DNA from: Sphaerochaeta sp.
GTDB lineage: Bacteria; Spirochaetota; Spirochaetia; Sphaerochaetales; Sphaerochaetaceae
NCBI GenBank assembly: GCA_016342655.1
Contig: JAEINL010000002.1
Coordinates: forward strand, 51,744-115,743
Length of the DNA stretch: 64,000 nucleotides
Direction: 5' to 3'
In this document: positions 9,733 to 19,792 of the stretch, piece after piece
How the letters are laid out: each line of letters starts with the position of its first letter
Numbering within the stretch: position 1 is the stretch's first letter
Notes under the pieces: model-generated
Database searches by the model: none
Seen by the model: the letters and a program-made list of their open reading frames with translations, nothing else
Told to the model about the DNA's origin: nothing
Made by a program: the position numbers and the translations under genes

Positions 9733-9834
9733 TTATTTGGCTTTCTTTTTCTCCATCTTCTCTTGCTTTTTCTCTTTAGCGGTCTTTAGAGGTTTTTTCT
9801 TCTCTGTCTTCTTTGCATCCTGCGATTTAGCCAT
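9733..9834 (-). CDS. 33-aa lysine-rich small protein (absent from supplied ORF track)
   Basis: MAKSQDAKKTEKKKPLKTAKEKKQEKMEKKKAK*; upstream GGAGG (tttatGGAGGtatccttATG) and downstream terminator. Confidence 0.65.
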   Translation of the reverse strand: MAKSQDAKKTEKKKPLKTAKEKKQEKMEKKKAK

Positions 9835-10024
9835 AAGGATACCTCCATAAATTATATGAAATCGGGTGAATCATAGCCCCTATAAGAGTGAAAAGCAACC
9901 TCTGGAACTATGAAATATCAAAGCTAGTATGAACATCACCGAAAAGTATAGGATTCTAAGAGATGTCCCATCAATAGCAATCTTACAAATAGTCTGGTCC
10001 TTGATTTGTTAGCCTATTCTTTTG

Positions 10025-10621
10025 TCACCGTATTTGCTTTTTCCAAAATATTCCTACCTTCTTTGTATACTCTATATAATCCGGTCCAAATCGAACGGAC
10101 AAGTCATTATCTTCAAGTATGGTATAACTTAGAAAGAGTGGTATCCATACCAAAGAATATAGCAATAATGTCAGACTATTGAGTATCAGGGAGATACCAA
10201 ACCATGAAAGTATTTCACCCAGAGTTTGTGGATGTCTCATATACATATATATTCCCTTGTACAGCTTGGTTTCTTTACTGGGTAGTGCAGCCTCTTTCCC
10301 TGCAGCGAAAACTCCTATGAACATAAAACCCAGTGTCAATACAGTAATGACAATACCAATAATTCTGACAAGTATATCGTTCTGGCTTGCTACTTTTACC
10401 GTATAGTATTCGCCAAAGACAAAGAGTACATACCCAGCAACTGTTGCCATCTCAAAAAGCATAGCCGACATCCTAAAAATACCGCAGATCTTATACGCTT
10501 TATCTCCAATTCTCAATGATAATGTTGCCGGTTGTAAACTCATGATATACAAAAGCGAAAAGGCGATTGAGCTCAGCAATATGATTGTTATTGAGATGAT
10601 TGTTATCATTCTTACCTCCAA
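10025..10621 (-). CDS. Isoprenylcysteine carboxyl methyltransferase / phospholipid methyltransferase-like membrane protein
   Basis: 198 aa multi-TM; YMRHPQTLGEILSWFG and C-terminal RFGPDYIEYTKKVGIF. Confidence 0.75.
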   Translation of the reverse strand: MEVRMITIISITIILLSSIAFSLLYIMSLQPATLSLRIGDKAYKICGIFRMSAMLFEMATVAGYVLFVFGEYYTVKVASQNDILVRIIGIVITVLTLGFMFIGVFAAGKEAALPSKETKLYKGIYMYMRHPQTLGEILSWFGISLILNSLTLLLYSLVWIPLFLSYTILEDNDLSVRFGPDYIEYTKKVGIFWKKQIR

Positions 10622-10643
10622 AGAACATTTTATTTGGCGTTTT

Positions 10644-11711
10644 TCATACGTATTTCACCTTCGGGTTTCCTTGAAAATCCGAAGGGTATCGAGGCATGAC
10701 CAGATCTTTTCCCAATTTCTTTGCCTCCATGAGGTTTCTGTCTGCATGTGCCATCAGAAGATCAGTGGTATTCCCATTTTCGGGGAACAAAGCTAAGCCA
10801 ATAGATATGGACAACTTTTCCCCTGTTTTGCAGGTGTCTGTAATATCTACATTCTTAACTTCTGTTCTGAGGTCCTGTGCAATTCCATAGAGCCTAGCAT
10901 AGTCTGTATCGATAATCATGATAGCAAACTCGTCTCCGCCATAGCGGCAGGCAATAGCGCTTGCTTCCAACGTGTCTACAAGAAAAGAGCTTACCCTTTG
11001 CAGAATTATATCCCCTGTTGCATGGTTGTACTGGTCATTGAATTTTTTGAAGTTGTCTACATCCATCAACATGACACCATAGGTCATACCCTTGGATTCG
11101 CCACGGTGTACCTTGTCTTCAAGGGTTCCATCAAAGTAGCGTCTATTGAGCAGGCCGGTAAGATGGTCCCTGATCGAATTCTCTTTAAACTGTTTGAGAT
11201 GATATGAGCTGATATAGTTGGCAACAATACTCAACACTGAGGTAAAAAGCACAAAAAAGATAAAGCTTGCCCAGTTGTGTGCCCTGAGGGCCGGTGTAGT
11301 CGATAGTATGGAGATAAGCACTACTAGCTGTACAGAGGCCAAGATAATGGTACTTAGAATTGGAAGCAGCAAACTCGAGAGAAGCACTGTAATCGTCACA
11401 TAAATAAGGGGGAAGAACTCTGTGATCCCAAGACGAGAGTCAATGTATATTGATCCCCAAGAGCCTATAAGTGAAAGCGAAACTGTGAGTATGGAAGAGA
11501 GTCGATACATATTTTTCAGAGTGCCAAAATAGGCAATACCATCAATACCTAACAGAAAGCCTATCAACAGGGAGTAGGCTTGCCTCTCATAGGTACCTGT
11601 GGGGTTTGACTGTAGTAAGAGAATTAATGCAAGTATAAGCAATACAAAGATAAAGGGCTGTAGCCATAGTAGGAGTTGGCTTCGTATGTCTTGGTTTTCT
11701 TGTAATTCCAT
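10644..11711 (-). CDS. Membrane-anchored GGDEF diguanylate cyclase
   Basis: TM N-terminus then RDHLTGLLNRRYFD ... CRYGGDEFAIMI. Confidence 0.92.
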   Translation of the reverse strand: MELQENQDIRSQLLLWLQPFIFVLLILALILLLQSNPTGTYERQAYSLLIGFLLGIDGIAYFGTLKNMYRLSSILTVSLSLIGSWGSIYIDSRLGITEFFPLIYVTITVLLSSLLLPILSTIILASVQLVVLISILSTTPALRAHNWASFIFFVLFTSVLSIVANYISSYHLKQFKENSIRDHLTGLLNRRYFDGTLEDKVHRGESKGMTYGVMLMDVDNFKKFNDQYNHATGDIILQRVSSFLVDTLEASAIACRYGGDEFAIMIIDTDYARLYGIAQDLRTEVKNVDITDTCKTGEKLSISIGLALFPENGNTTDLLMAHADRNLMEAKKLGKDLVMPRYPSDFQGNPKVKYV

Positions 11712-11932
11712 ACTCCATTATGCTATGAAGAGAGGCAAGGTGCAAGTTGCTGAACTCTGTTTAACACAAGATGGATAGGAAAGGTGTGAAAATCTCTATC
11801 CAAGGCTGCGTTAAAAATAGAATTCTCGTTTTGGTTTGGTCGTTACTATGGATGAATTGGTAGCGTTTGGCTATATTTTCCATACAATAATTTGTGAGAT
11901 ACTAAAAGGAAACGGGTACTTGAGGAAAAAAA

Positions 11933-11962
11933 GACGTTGCCCGTATATCGATATGGGCAACG
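11933..11962 (-). terminator. Rho-independent terminator after antiporter operon
   Basis: minus strand aACGTTGCCC-atatcgatatac-GGGCAACGTc followed by TTTTTTT. Confidence 0.8.
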
Positions 11963-12015
11963 TTACCTTGTAGTACCATCAAAAATAGTTCAATCTATTC
12001 GATGGGAAAAGAATC

Positions 12016-13269
12016 CTACGATAGAGATTTCTCATGTTTGCTGAGCTCTGAAGGACGTATTTCACCAGCTTTGGTCAGACCGATCTTGGTCAGAATAGGT
12101 CCGATGATCTCAAAGAAAATGGACGTAGCGGTGACGGTGGTGATAACCATCATCCCTATGCTTGCACCGTGTGCGCTTATTCCTGTGAACTCCTGTTTTA
12201 CCACAAGGGAAAGTCCTATGGCCACACCAGCTTGGGAAAGGATTCCCATGCCAAGATATTTTCTGATATTATTTTCCATCTTTCCTAGGACAGAGCCTAG
12301 ATAGGCACCCCCCATCAAACCCGAGGAACGTCCTAAGATATAGACAACCCCAAGCAAGCCTAGGGATGGGAGGGCATTCAAGTGCAGGTTAGCCCCGGCA
12401 AGGGTGAAGAAGAGCACAAACATCAGTGGCATGAACGATTCCAATTGGCTTTTCAGGGAGTGTATCACCTTGGAGCTCTGGGTATTGACGATGATGATAC
12501 CAAAAATCATATTTGTAAGGATCTCTGAAAGACCCAGGAGGGTGCAAAGTCCTGCAATCATGAATACCTGAGCAAACAAGAGTATCAGTATATCCACCTT
12601 TTCGCGCAGCTTCTTAACCAACAGGCCGAACAGATAGCCCATAGTTGTTCCTATCAAGACAGAGTAGGCAACCTCCTTCAAAGGTTCAAGAAGGACAACC
12701 CATATATTCATGACCCCTCCCATCTCCGAGTGAAGCAATGATTGTGCAATGGCTGAAGCAAATCCAAAGATGATGATTCCCAACCCGTCATCAAACCCGA
12801 CAACTGCATATAGGGCCTCGGTCAGCTTGCCTTTTGCCTTGTATTCCTGGATGATGGCAACCGTTCCGGCCGGTGCGCTTGCAGGGGCAACCGCACCAAA
12901 CACCAGGGCAAGGGGAAGGTCCCGAGTCAAGGCGTACACTGCACCCATTACAATGATGAAAGCCAGGAATGACTCTGCAAATATTACCGTTATGATACCG
13001 GATCCCTGTCTTTTCAAGGCTGAAAGGCTCAGCTCAAGGCCTATGCTAACAGCAACAAAACTCAAGGCAATATCGGTAATGAAGGAGAGGCTACCTTGGA
13101 CTGGTTCGCTGATGAAATTCACTAGAGATGGTCCAAGCAATACCCCGGCTACCATGTATCCTATCAAGGAGGGGAGTTTGATCAGTCGCATGAGCTTTCC
13201 CATGTAGAAAGCAAGCAACATCATGAGACCTGCTATAAGAAGCAGGGGAAATTGCGAAAATAGTGTCAT
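12016..13269 (-). CDS. Kef-type CPA2 cation:proton antiporter (membrane domain only)
   Basis: 417 aa polytopic; LPSLIGYMVAGVLLGPSLV, APASAPAGTVAIIQEY, FVLFFTLAGANLHL. Confidence 0.9.
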   Translation of the reverse strand: MTLFSQFPLLLIAGLMMLLAFYMGKLMRLIKLPSLIGYMVAGVLLGPSLVNFISEPVQGSLSFITDIALSFVAVSIGLELSLSALKRQGSGIITVIFAESFLAFIIVMGAVYALTRDLPLALVFGAVAPASAPAGTVAIIQEYKAKGKLTEALYAVVGFDDGLGIIIFGFASAIAQSLLHSEMGGVMNIWVVLLEPLKEVAYSVLIGTTMGYLFGLLVKKLREKVDILILLFAQVFMIAGLCTLLGLSEILTNMIFGIIIVNTQSSKVIHSLKSQLESFMPLMFVLFFTLAGANLHLNALPSLGLLGVVYILGRSSGLMGGAYLGSVLGKMENNIRKYLGMGILSQAGVAIGLSLVVKQEFTGISAHGASIGMMVITTVTATSIFFEIIGPILTKIGLTKAGEIRPSELSKHEKSLS

Positions 13270-13279
13270 ATGGTTCTCC

Positions 13280-14098
13280 CTAAAAATCCAAAGATCCGAG
13301 GGTGAAGGCTAAGTCATGGACCGTTACCATAACCCCACGACTCTGATCGATATCGTTGGTTATGGTGCGGATTCTTCTCAGTACGCTGTTAACACTCTCT
13401 CTGTCGATTACCGCTATAAGGACACGGCTGAAATTTTTGCTTCGATCACTCCAAAATGCTGCAAACAAAGGCATGTGATAAAGGTATTGGTTGGCATTTT
13501 CTGTCTCTATGACTGCAACCGAACCATCAGCTTCAGAACTGACAGCCTCCAGTATCTCATCAAAATACTCTTCCTTCTGTATATACACTGTAATCTGGGA
13601 CTTCAGTGTTCCAACTCCAGAGAGGTCAGGGGAGGATATGTGGGAGTTGAAAATCTCCACTATCTCTTGTGATGTAGTTGCACCCAAGATGTTTTCCCTG
13701 ACTGTTTTATCCCTGACTGCCTTGGAGATGACGGCAAGCAGGCGAACGTGTTCATTTCTCATGTCAGTCGGACCGATAAGGAATATGAAGATTTGGGAAG
13801 GCTTTTCGTCCAAAGCGGTAAAATCGAAAGGTTTTGTTGTGGTTATGACGCCGATGACAAACTCCTGTAGATTATCAAAACTGCAGTGGGGGATTGCGAT
13901 ACCGTTGGCAAGGCCTGTTGATCGTAGCTTCTCCCGTTTGGTAAGAGCCTCCAAAATAGCCTTTTCGCCGATGGACTGTAGGGGTTTTGCCTTGGTTGCG
14001 TTATTCGCTATCAAGGCCAGTAGGGATTGCTTGTCGGTTACGTCTGCCTGAAGTGTTATACACTCAGCGTGCAGGTTGTGCCATAGATTCATAGTCAT
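13280..14098 (-). CDS. PTS EIIA (fructose/Ntr-type) with C-terminal PII/ACT-like extension
   Basis: EIIA active-site context LANGIAIPHCSFDNL; about 110 aa C-terminal domain SQITVYIQKEEYFDEILEAV... Confidence 0.8.
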   Translation of the reverse strand: MTMNLWHNLHAECITLQADVTDKQSLLALIANNATKAKPLQSIGEKAILEALTKREKLRSTGLANGIAIPHCSFDNLQEFVIGVITTTKPFDFTALDEKPSQIFIFLIGPTDMRNEHVRLLAVISKAVRDKTVRENILGATTSQEIVEIFNSHISSPDLSGVGTLKSQITVYIQKEEYFDEILEAVSSEADGSVAVIETENANQYLYHMPLFAAFWSDRSKNFSRVLIAVIDRESVNSVLRRIRTITNDIDQSRGVMVTVHDLAFTLGSLDF

Positions 14099-14768
14099 CC
14101 TCCAACAGCAGCCGGCCTACTTCGTCTGAAGTAATGGCCGCTAATATTTTTTCTTTAATTCCCTCTTTCTGAGAGAATCTTGCTAATCGTGATAAAATAC
14201 GTAGGTGCATAGTTTCATTAGGGGCTAGCAGTAGGAAAAAGATATGAGTCTTCTCCCCCTGGAGATTTCCAAAGGTGAGCCCTTTCCTGCTGATACCCAT
14301 AATGATAGGGGGAAACCCAGAGGGAACCTGCTTCACATCCCGTAGGTGAGGAAACGCAGTCCCTTGCCCAAAGGCCGTGGTGACCATCTCTTCCCGGGCA
14401 AGCAGTTGTCGTACAAGTTCTTGCCTGTCAGCAATCAAGTGCTGTTTCTGCAAAGGTTCTGTCAATTCCCAAAGGACTTCTTCTATCCCACCAGCTTGCA
14501 AATCCATACACATATACGGTGGTAGAATAATACGGGAAAGTTGTAACACGGTCCCGGGAACATCCATAAGCCTTGCAAATGTTTGTTCTTCTGAGAAGTT
14601 CATCTTGGAGTTCAGCCACAGGTCGATGACACTTCGTTTGAATCTCCACTGTCCGGCAACCTTCATGCAGGGGATCTCGTTGCGAGCGATCATCCTCGTT
14701 ACCGTCTTGGGAACGATTTTAAGATAGTCAGCAACATCCTGAAGGGTTAAGATATCCGTATTGTCCAT
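14064..14768 (-). CDS. Excisionase/MerR-type HTH fused to PTS EIIA
   Basis: LTLQDVADYLKIVPKTVTRMIARNEIPCMKVAGQWRFKRSVIDLWL HTH; EIIA GQGTAFPHLRDV. Confidence 0.87.
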   Translation of the reverse strand: MDNTDILTLQDVADYLKIVPKTVTRMIARNEIPCMKVAGQWRFKRSVIDLWLNSKMNFSEEQTFARLMDVPGTVLQLSRIILPPYMCMDLQAGGIEEVLWELTEPLQKQHLIADRQELVRQLLAREEMVTTAFGQGTAFPHLRDVKQVPSGFPPIIMGISRKGLTFGNLQGEKTHIFFLLLAPNETMHLRILSRLARFSQKEGIKEKILAAITSDEVGRLLLEDDYESMAQPAR

Positions 14769-14872
14769 ATTTGTCCTTTAAAGTCCATTAAAAGGTATTA
14801 CAACTCCTTCAATACTTTGTCAATGGATACACAGAAAGAATATGGTGTATAGGGGATATTCACCCATACTAT

Positions 14873-15424
14873 CTAGGGATTGGTTCTCACAACCCAAGCA
14901 TCCCTTGTGATACAATAGTGATCATTATCGGTTGTCTTGCCAAACAAGGTCTCTTGTTTGGCAAGATGGATCCATTGCATGCCACACTTTTTCATTACCG
15001 CACCTGATGCAGGGTTTTCCGTTTCATGGCAGCTTGTGACGGTTTGGATGCCGAGTTCTGAAAACATATAGGTTAGGGTTGTTTGCAAGGCCTCACTCAT
15101 GTAGCCATTGTTCCAATAAGATCTGTTCAGTACATACCCAAAGGAAGCCTCAGTCTCAGATACAATTCTCAGGTCGATGCACCCGATTACTTTTTCTGTC
15201 CCCTTGAGGACTATTGCATAGGTGCTTTCGTTGGATAGCAGGGATGTTATGATGGTTTTAGACATTTGGACGTTCTGGTGAGCCGGCCAGGTGAGATATT
15301 GCACTGTCTGCTCATCGCTGGCATAGGCAAAGACATCCTCTGCATCCAGTTCAGTGAAATGACGAAGATGTAGCCTTTCAGAATCCAGCGTTGGTGCCAA
15401 ATGGGTATGTATTATTGTATTCAT
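14873..15424 (-). CDS. GNAT family N-acetyltransferase (RimJ/RimL type)
   Basis: ERLHLRHFTELDAEDVFAYASDEQTVQYLTWP ... IDLRIVSETEASFGYVLNRSYWNNGYMSEAL. Confidence 0.92.
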   Translation of the reverse strand: MNTIIHTHLAPTLDSERLHLRHFTELDAEDVFAYASDEQTVQYLTWPAHQNVQMSKTIITSLLSNESTYAIVLKGTEKVIGCIDLRIVSETEASFGYVLNRSYWNNGYMSEALQTTLTYMFSELGIQTVTSCHETENPASGAVMKKCGMQWIHLAKQETLFGKTTDNDHYCITRDAWVVRTNP

Positions 15425-15598
15425 AGGCTCCTTCTCGCAATGGCTTTGCTGGGAAGATTACACCACAGGGGTATACATTGTCCATGCAAGAAACAATTGT
15501 ATCCCCTCGCGTCCATCCATGGTTTTTGCCTTGTTCCCATGGTAAGCTTGTTTCACGTACATTTCGCTGGAATCGAAACAATACGAGGGTTACTACCA

Positions 15599-15889
15599 AT
15601 GGAAAGAGAGAAAAGATTTGCAAATGGACAGATTGTATCATCACAGAGAGGAAATATCCTTACGTACTATTTCAAGACAGGGGTAGTCAAGGCTACAGGA
15701 CCTGTGCTGGGTGACCAACAGATGGATGGTACGTGGGTCTTCTATAGGGAGAATGGTATGCTCTGGCAGGAAGGGCATTTTAAGGCTGGAGAAAAGCATG
15801 GCCGATGGATCAGGTATGATAAGAGCGGGCAACTTGAATATGAGGCAGAGTTCTCTTTTGGGAAAGAGGCAAGGAAACAACTCTACTGA
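15599..15889 (+). CDS. MORN-repeat-type small protein
   Basis: MEREKRFANGQI... DGTWVFYRENGMLWQEGHFKAGEKHGRWIRYDKSGQLEYEAEF; start chosen inside the 15401 ORF. Confidence 0.65.
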   Translation: MEREKRFANGQIVSSQRGNILTYYFKTGVVKATGPVLGDQQMDGTWVFYRENGMLWQEGHFKAGEKHGRWIRYDKSGQLEYEAEFSFGKEARKQLY

Positions 15890-16112
15890 TTCGTGGTGAT
15901 ACTTTTAATATTTCTTGGGTGTCTTTTATGGCTCTAAATTCAGTGTTCTAACTTTATGTTGGAGGTTTTTCTTTAAATTAGGACATATTCGATTATATGT
16001 AGCATGGAGAACGTAAACTTTGTACAAAACTTTCTACGAATGCTTCATATCCTTTGCAATGAGTGTGTTTTCTAGCGTATGATATTTTTAACAATTATTT
16101 GGTAGGTTTTGA

Positions 16113-18269
16113 TTGATACAAAAATTATTGCATACGCTAGGCATACGAAAATTATTTCCTCTTACTTTGATCAACTATATACTGATCCTTTTCTTGATTT
16201 TGCTTGGGGTTGTTCTCAGTATATTTTCCTATCAGAAAATTACACAATCCTATGAAAGTCAGGCACTGAATACTATTCGAACCTTGTCTGCAGCCCTTGA
16301 TACAGAAGAGGTCCGTTCTCTTACGGGCAGGGACATTGATCAGAATTCGCCTGCCTACTTAGCCATGAAAAAGAGATTGTCACAGACCTTTTCTGCAAAT
16401 GCAGCATATTTCTTTACCATATATGATGGCCTGATCTATTTCATGGTCGATTCTGAACCAATAGGCTCACCAGACCTTTCCCCTCCGGGTCAACACTATG
16501 AAGAGGCACCCCCTGAAGCTTACCGCGTATTTGCGGAGGAGCAGCCCATCATAACCAAAGCCTACACCGACCGTTGGGGTAGTTGGGTCAGTACCTTCAT
16601 ACTACTTCCTCAAAGTGAAGGAAGCATACCGATTGCCTTTGGCCTAGATTATAACTCGGGGATTTTCTACACTCATGCAAAGTTGATAACTCTGGTTGCT
16701 TCACTGCTCATTGTTGTGTTGCTTGTATTGTTTATGATTTCTTCTCTTGCCTTGAAGAATAACAAGTTGCTGCAGCTTGAGAAGGATAAGGCAACTGAAG
16801 CTACTTCTCTCCTCAAAACGTTTGAGATGAAAGTACGGCAAGAGAAAGTACTTTTAGAGACAACCTTGCAATCGCTTGGAGAGGCTGTCATCTCCATTGA
16901 TAGTGAGGGTAGGATTGTCGTCATGAACAGGATGGCCCAGAAGCTTACGGGTTGGGATATCGCTGAAGCCTTAGGAAAGCCCCTACATGAGGTCTATACT
17001 ATTGTAGAAGGCATTACCCTCAAGCCTTTTGAAAAGCCCTGGCCCTATAAGGTGCTAGAAACTGGGATTCCCCAGCAATATGACAATAGTGAAATAAAGC
17101 TGATAGGAAGGAATGGTAAGCCGATTGCCATTGAAGATATGGTATACCCCATTCTTGATGGAGAAGGAACTGTTACAGGGGCTGTCCTCATCTTTACCGA
17201 TGGTACAGAAAAAAGATTGCAGAAGGCTGAACTTTTTTATTTGAGCACGCATGATGGACTTACAGGATTACTGAACCGCCAGTCTTTTTATGCAAAAATG
17301 CAAGAAATGGATGTTCTCAAACACTATCCTATGGTTCTTATGCTTTTTGATGTAAATGGTCTGAAACTGATAAACGAAGCATATGGACATACTACAGGGG
17401 ACTCTCTTCTCAATGAGATAGCTATCATCCTGCAACGGCCATGGTACAAGGGACAGATGGTAGGTAGGGTTGATGGTGATGAGTTCGCACTATTTTTCCC
17501 AAACGCTACTGAAGAGATAGTACTGAAAGTTTCTCAAGAAATCCAGGAGGCTTTGTCAGAACAGGCTTTCTCCGGGTATGCCCTCACCATCTCCCATGGG
17601 TACGCAAAAAAAGAGTATGCCCAGACTCCCCTTAGCGAACTGCAAAAAAAGGCCGAGGATGATCTTTTCCGCAACAAGGTTGTAGAGAATCAGAGTGCTC
17701 ACCAGAAAATGGTTGATCTTCTCTTGCAGTCCCTATTCAAGAAAAGCCCCAGGGAGATGGAACATAGCAAACGAGTTGGCATATTGGCACAGCGCTTTGG
17801 CAGACACCTCGGGCTCCCACCAGAAGAGGTCGAAGCTCTGCATACCTTAGGGGTATTCCATGACATCGGCAAGATTGCCCTGGCTACTAGAATCCTGAAT
17901 AAGAAGAGTAAATTGGATGCTGATGATTGGAGAGAGATCAAGCGCCATCCTGAGATAGGATTTAACATTCTCAGTTCTGTTAACCAGTATGTACCCATAG
18001 CAGAGCAGGTACTTTGCCACCATGAACGTTGGGATGGTAAGGGCTATCCCAACCAGATTTCCGGGGACTTGATCCCTTTGTACTCACGGATACTTGCCCT
18101 GTGTGACACCTTCGATGCAATGACAAACTTCAGGGCATATAGGGCAGGGGTTTCTGTTGAAAATGCACTGGAAGAGATTAAGCGCTGTAGCAATACTCAG
18201 TTTGATCCGATCCTTGCTGGTCGGTTTATCGAGATGTACGGCAAGAGTCCTGAAATGGAAGGGGTGTAA
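16113..18269 (+). CDS. Sensor with PAS, GGDEF and HD-GYP domains
   Basis: PAS VLLETTLQSLGEAVISIDSEGRIVVMNRMAQKLTGW; GGDEF-like THDGLTGLLNRQSF...VGRVDGDEFALFF; HD-GYP HDIGKIALATRIL...HHERWDGKGYP; TTG start. Confidence 0.92.
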   Translation: MIQKLLHTLGIRKLFPLTLINYILILFLILLGVVLSIFSYQKITQSYESQALNTIRTLSAALDTEEVRSLTGRDIDQNSPAYLAMKKRLSQTFSANAAYFFTIYDGLIYFMVDSEPIGSPDLSPPGQHYEEAPPEAYRVFAEEQPIITKAYTDRWGSWVSTFILLPQSEGSIPIAFGLDYNSGIFYTHAKLITLVASLLIVVLLVLFMISSLALKNNKLLQLEKDKATEATSLLKTFEMKVRQEKVLLETTLQSLGEAVISIDSEGRIVVMNRMAQKLTGWDIAEALGKPLHEVYTIVEGITLKPFEKPWPYKVLETGIPQQYDNSEIKLIGRNGKPIAIEDMVYPILDGEGTVTGAVLIFTDGTEKRLQKAELFYLSTHDGLTGLLNRQSFYAKMQEMDVLKHYPMVLMLFDVNGLKLINEAYGHTTGDSLLNEIAIILQRPWYKGQMVGRVDGDEFALFFPNATEEIVLKVSQEIQEALSEQAFSGYALTISHGYAKKEYAQTPLSELQKKAEDDLFRNKVVENQSAHQKMVDLLLQSLFKKSPREMEHSKRVGILAQRFGRHLGLPPEEVEALHTLGVFHDIGKIALATRILNKKSKLDADDWREIKRHPEIGFNILSSVNQYVPIAEQVLCHHERWDGKGYPNQISGDLIPLYSRILALCDTFDAMTNFRAYRAGVSVENALEEIKRCSNTQFDPILAGRFIEMYGKSPEMEGV

Positions 18270-18740
18270 AACACTACAGGCTTCCCCAGCAGATAAGAAA
18301 GGTATGAGCACTAGGCTTTTCTTGTATCCCTTGGGTTCGAATGCATAGAAAGAGCATGAGACTGTATTCCAGCGTGTCCGATGTGCTTGGTCTTAGTGCT
18401 TTTCCACCTTTCTCCTTCTTGTATTGGGGATGAAAGGATTGACCCCTCGTAATAAGGTGTAATGCATAGGTTCCTCCGTATTTTTGGGGCATCTAAGCAC
18501 CATATAATTCTTCAAAACAGAAATATACTATGCTATGATAGTCATATTGGCACAGGGTTTTTTTGTTCTATGCTTTTCTGTTCTCTTGATTTGCAGGTCG
18601 ATAAAATACTACTTCTGAGGGTAGAAAAGTATGTGTGAAAGGGGGTTCTAGTCTCAATCCCAAACGCTTTACCTTAGGTACCGATAAAAAAAAAGTATTT
18701 TGATGTATTTCAAAATGGATTAGTAAAAGGGGAGTAAGAA

Positions 18741-19763
18741 ATGAAAAGAACTATCAGAATCGTTAGTATCGTAACAAGTTTTCTTTTGGTGGGAAGCATA
18801 CTCTTTGCTGCTGGAGCTCAAGAGAAAGCCCCGAAAGAAGTATCGACTGTAATGGAAGAGAAAGTGTCCATGTATGCCAGCATCACGGCCATCGAACCTC
18901 TTCTTGCAGCTTTCCAGGAAGATACCGGAGTTCTGGCTGAAAATACCCGTCTCTCTACATCCAATTTTGCAACAACTGTGCTCACAGAGTTCCAGGCAGG
19001 TAAACTTGCTGCTGATATTTTGCAAGCCCCTCTTCCCGTGTTGGAAATTCTGAAATCGTATGGGGTTATCGAGGATTATTTCTCACCGGCAGCCCAATCC
19101 TATCCTGAATGGGCCAGAAACAATGCAGGCATCTATCAGTTTGGTATTGAATATGTTGCCCTGATCTATAATACAGAGCTTGTCAAACCTTCTGATGTGC
19201 CCAAGCGTTATGAAGATCTAACCCTTCCAAAGTGGAAGAATAAGATTGTCATGGCTAACCCAGGCAACCATGCAACCACCATTTCTTGGTTGGTGGGTTT
19301 GAAGGAAAATAACATATTTGGTTCTGATGCAAAATGGATGGATTTTCTCAAGGGCCTAGCAGCAAACAATCCCATGTTTGTAGCCTCATTCGGACCAACA
19401 CCAGCCCCCATCGAAAGTGGTGAGAAACTTATTGGTATCTCGATGCCCAAATATATCATCACCAAAGCACCGGCACCACTGGCATGGGCCCAGGTCGAGC
19501 AGCCTCTGCTTGGTTCCCCAAGAGCAATTGCCATCACCGCCAATGCACCTCATCCTAATGCTGCTGCAGCATTCATGGAGTATTGGCTTTCCGACAAGGC
19601 GATGTCCCTGCTTGCAGACAAGGTAGGTGAATATGTACTTACTCCTGGAGTTTTCCCTCCTATCGATGGTATCGACAAGGCAAAGGTAATTCCTATTCGT
19701 GACCTCTCAGACGAAGAAATCATGAAATGGGGTGCTGAATTCGAGAAGATCTTTGCTCTGTAA
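18741..19763 (+). CDS. ABC transporter substrate-binding protein, iron(III)-type
   Basis: 340 aa; signal FLLVGSILFAAGAQEKAP; periplasmic binding fold; followed by ATPase and fused permease. Confidence 0.85.
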   Translation: MKRTIRIVSIVTSFLLVGSILFAAGAQEKAPKEVSTVMEEKVSMYASITAIEPLLAAFQEDTGVLAENTRLSTSNFATTVLTEFQAGKLAADILQAPLPVLEILKSYGVIEDYFSPAAQSYPEWARNNAGIYQFGIEYVALIYNTELVKPSDVPKRYEDLTLPKWKNKIVMANPGNHATTISWLVGLKENNIFGSDAKWMDFLKGLAANNPMFVASFGPTPAPIESGEKLIGISMPKYIITKAPAPLAWAQVEQPLLGSPRAIAITANAPHPNAAAAFMEYWLSDKAMSLLADKVGEYVLTPGVFPPIDGIDKAKVIPIRDLSDEEIMKWGAEFEKIFAL

Positions 19764-19792
19764 TAAAATACACATACTAGGGGACGTTTCTC

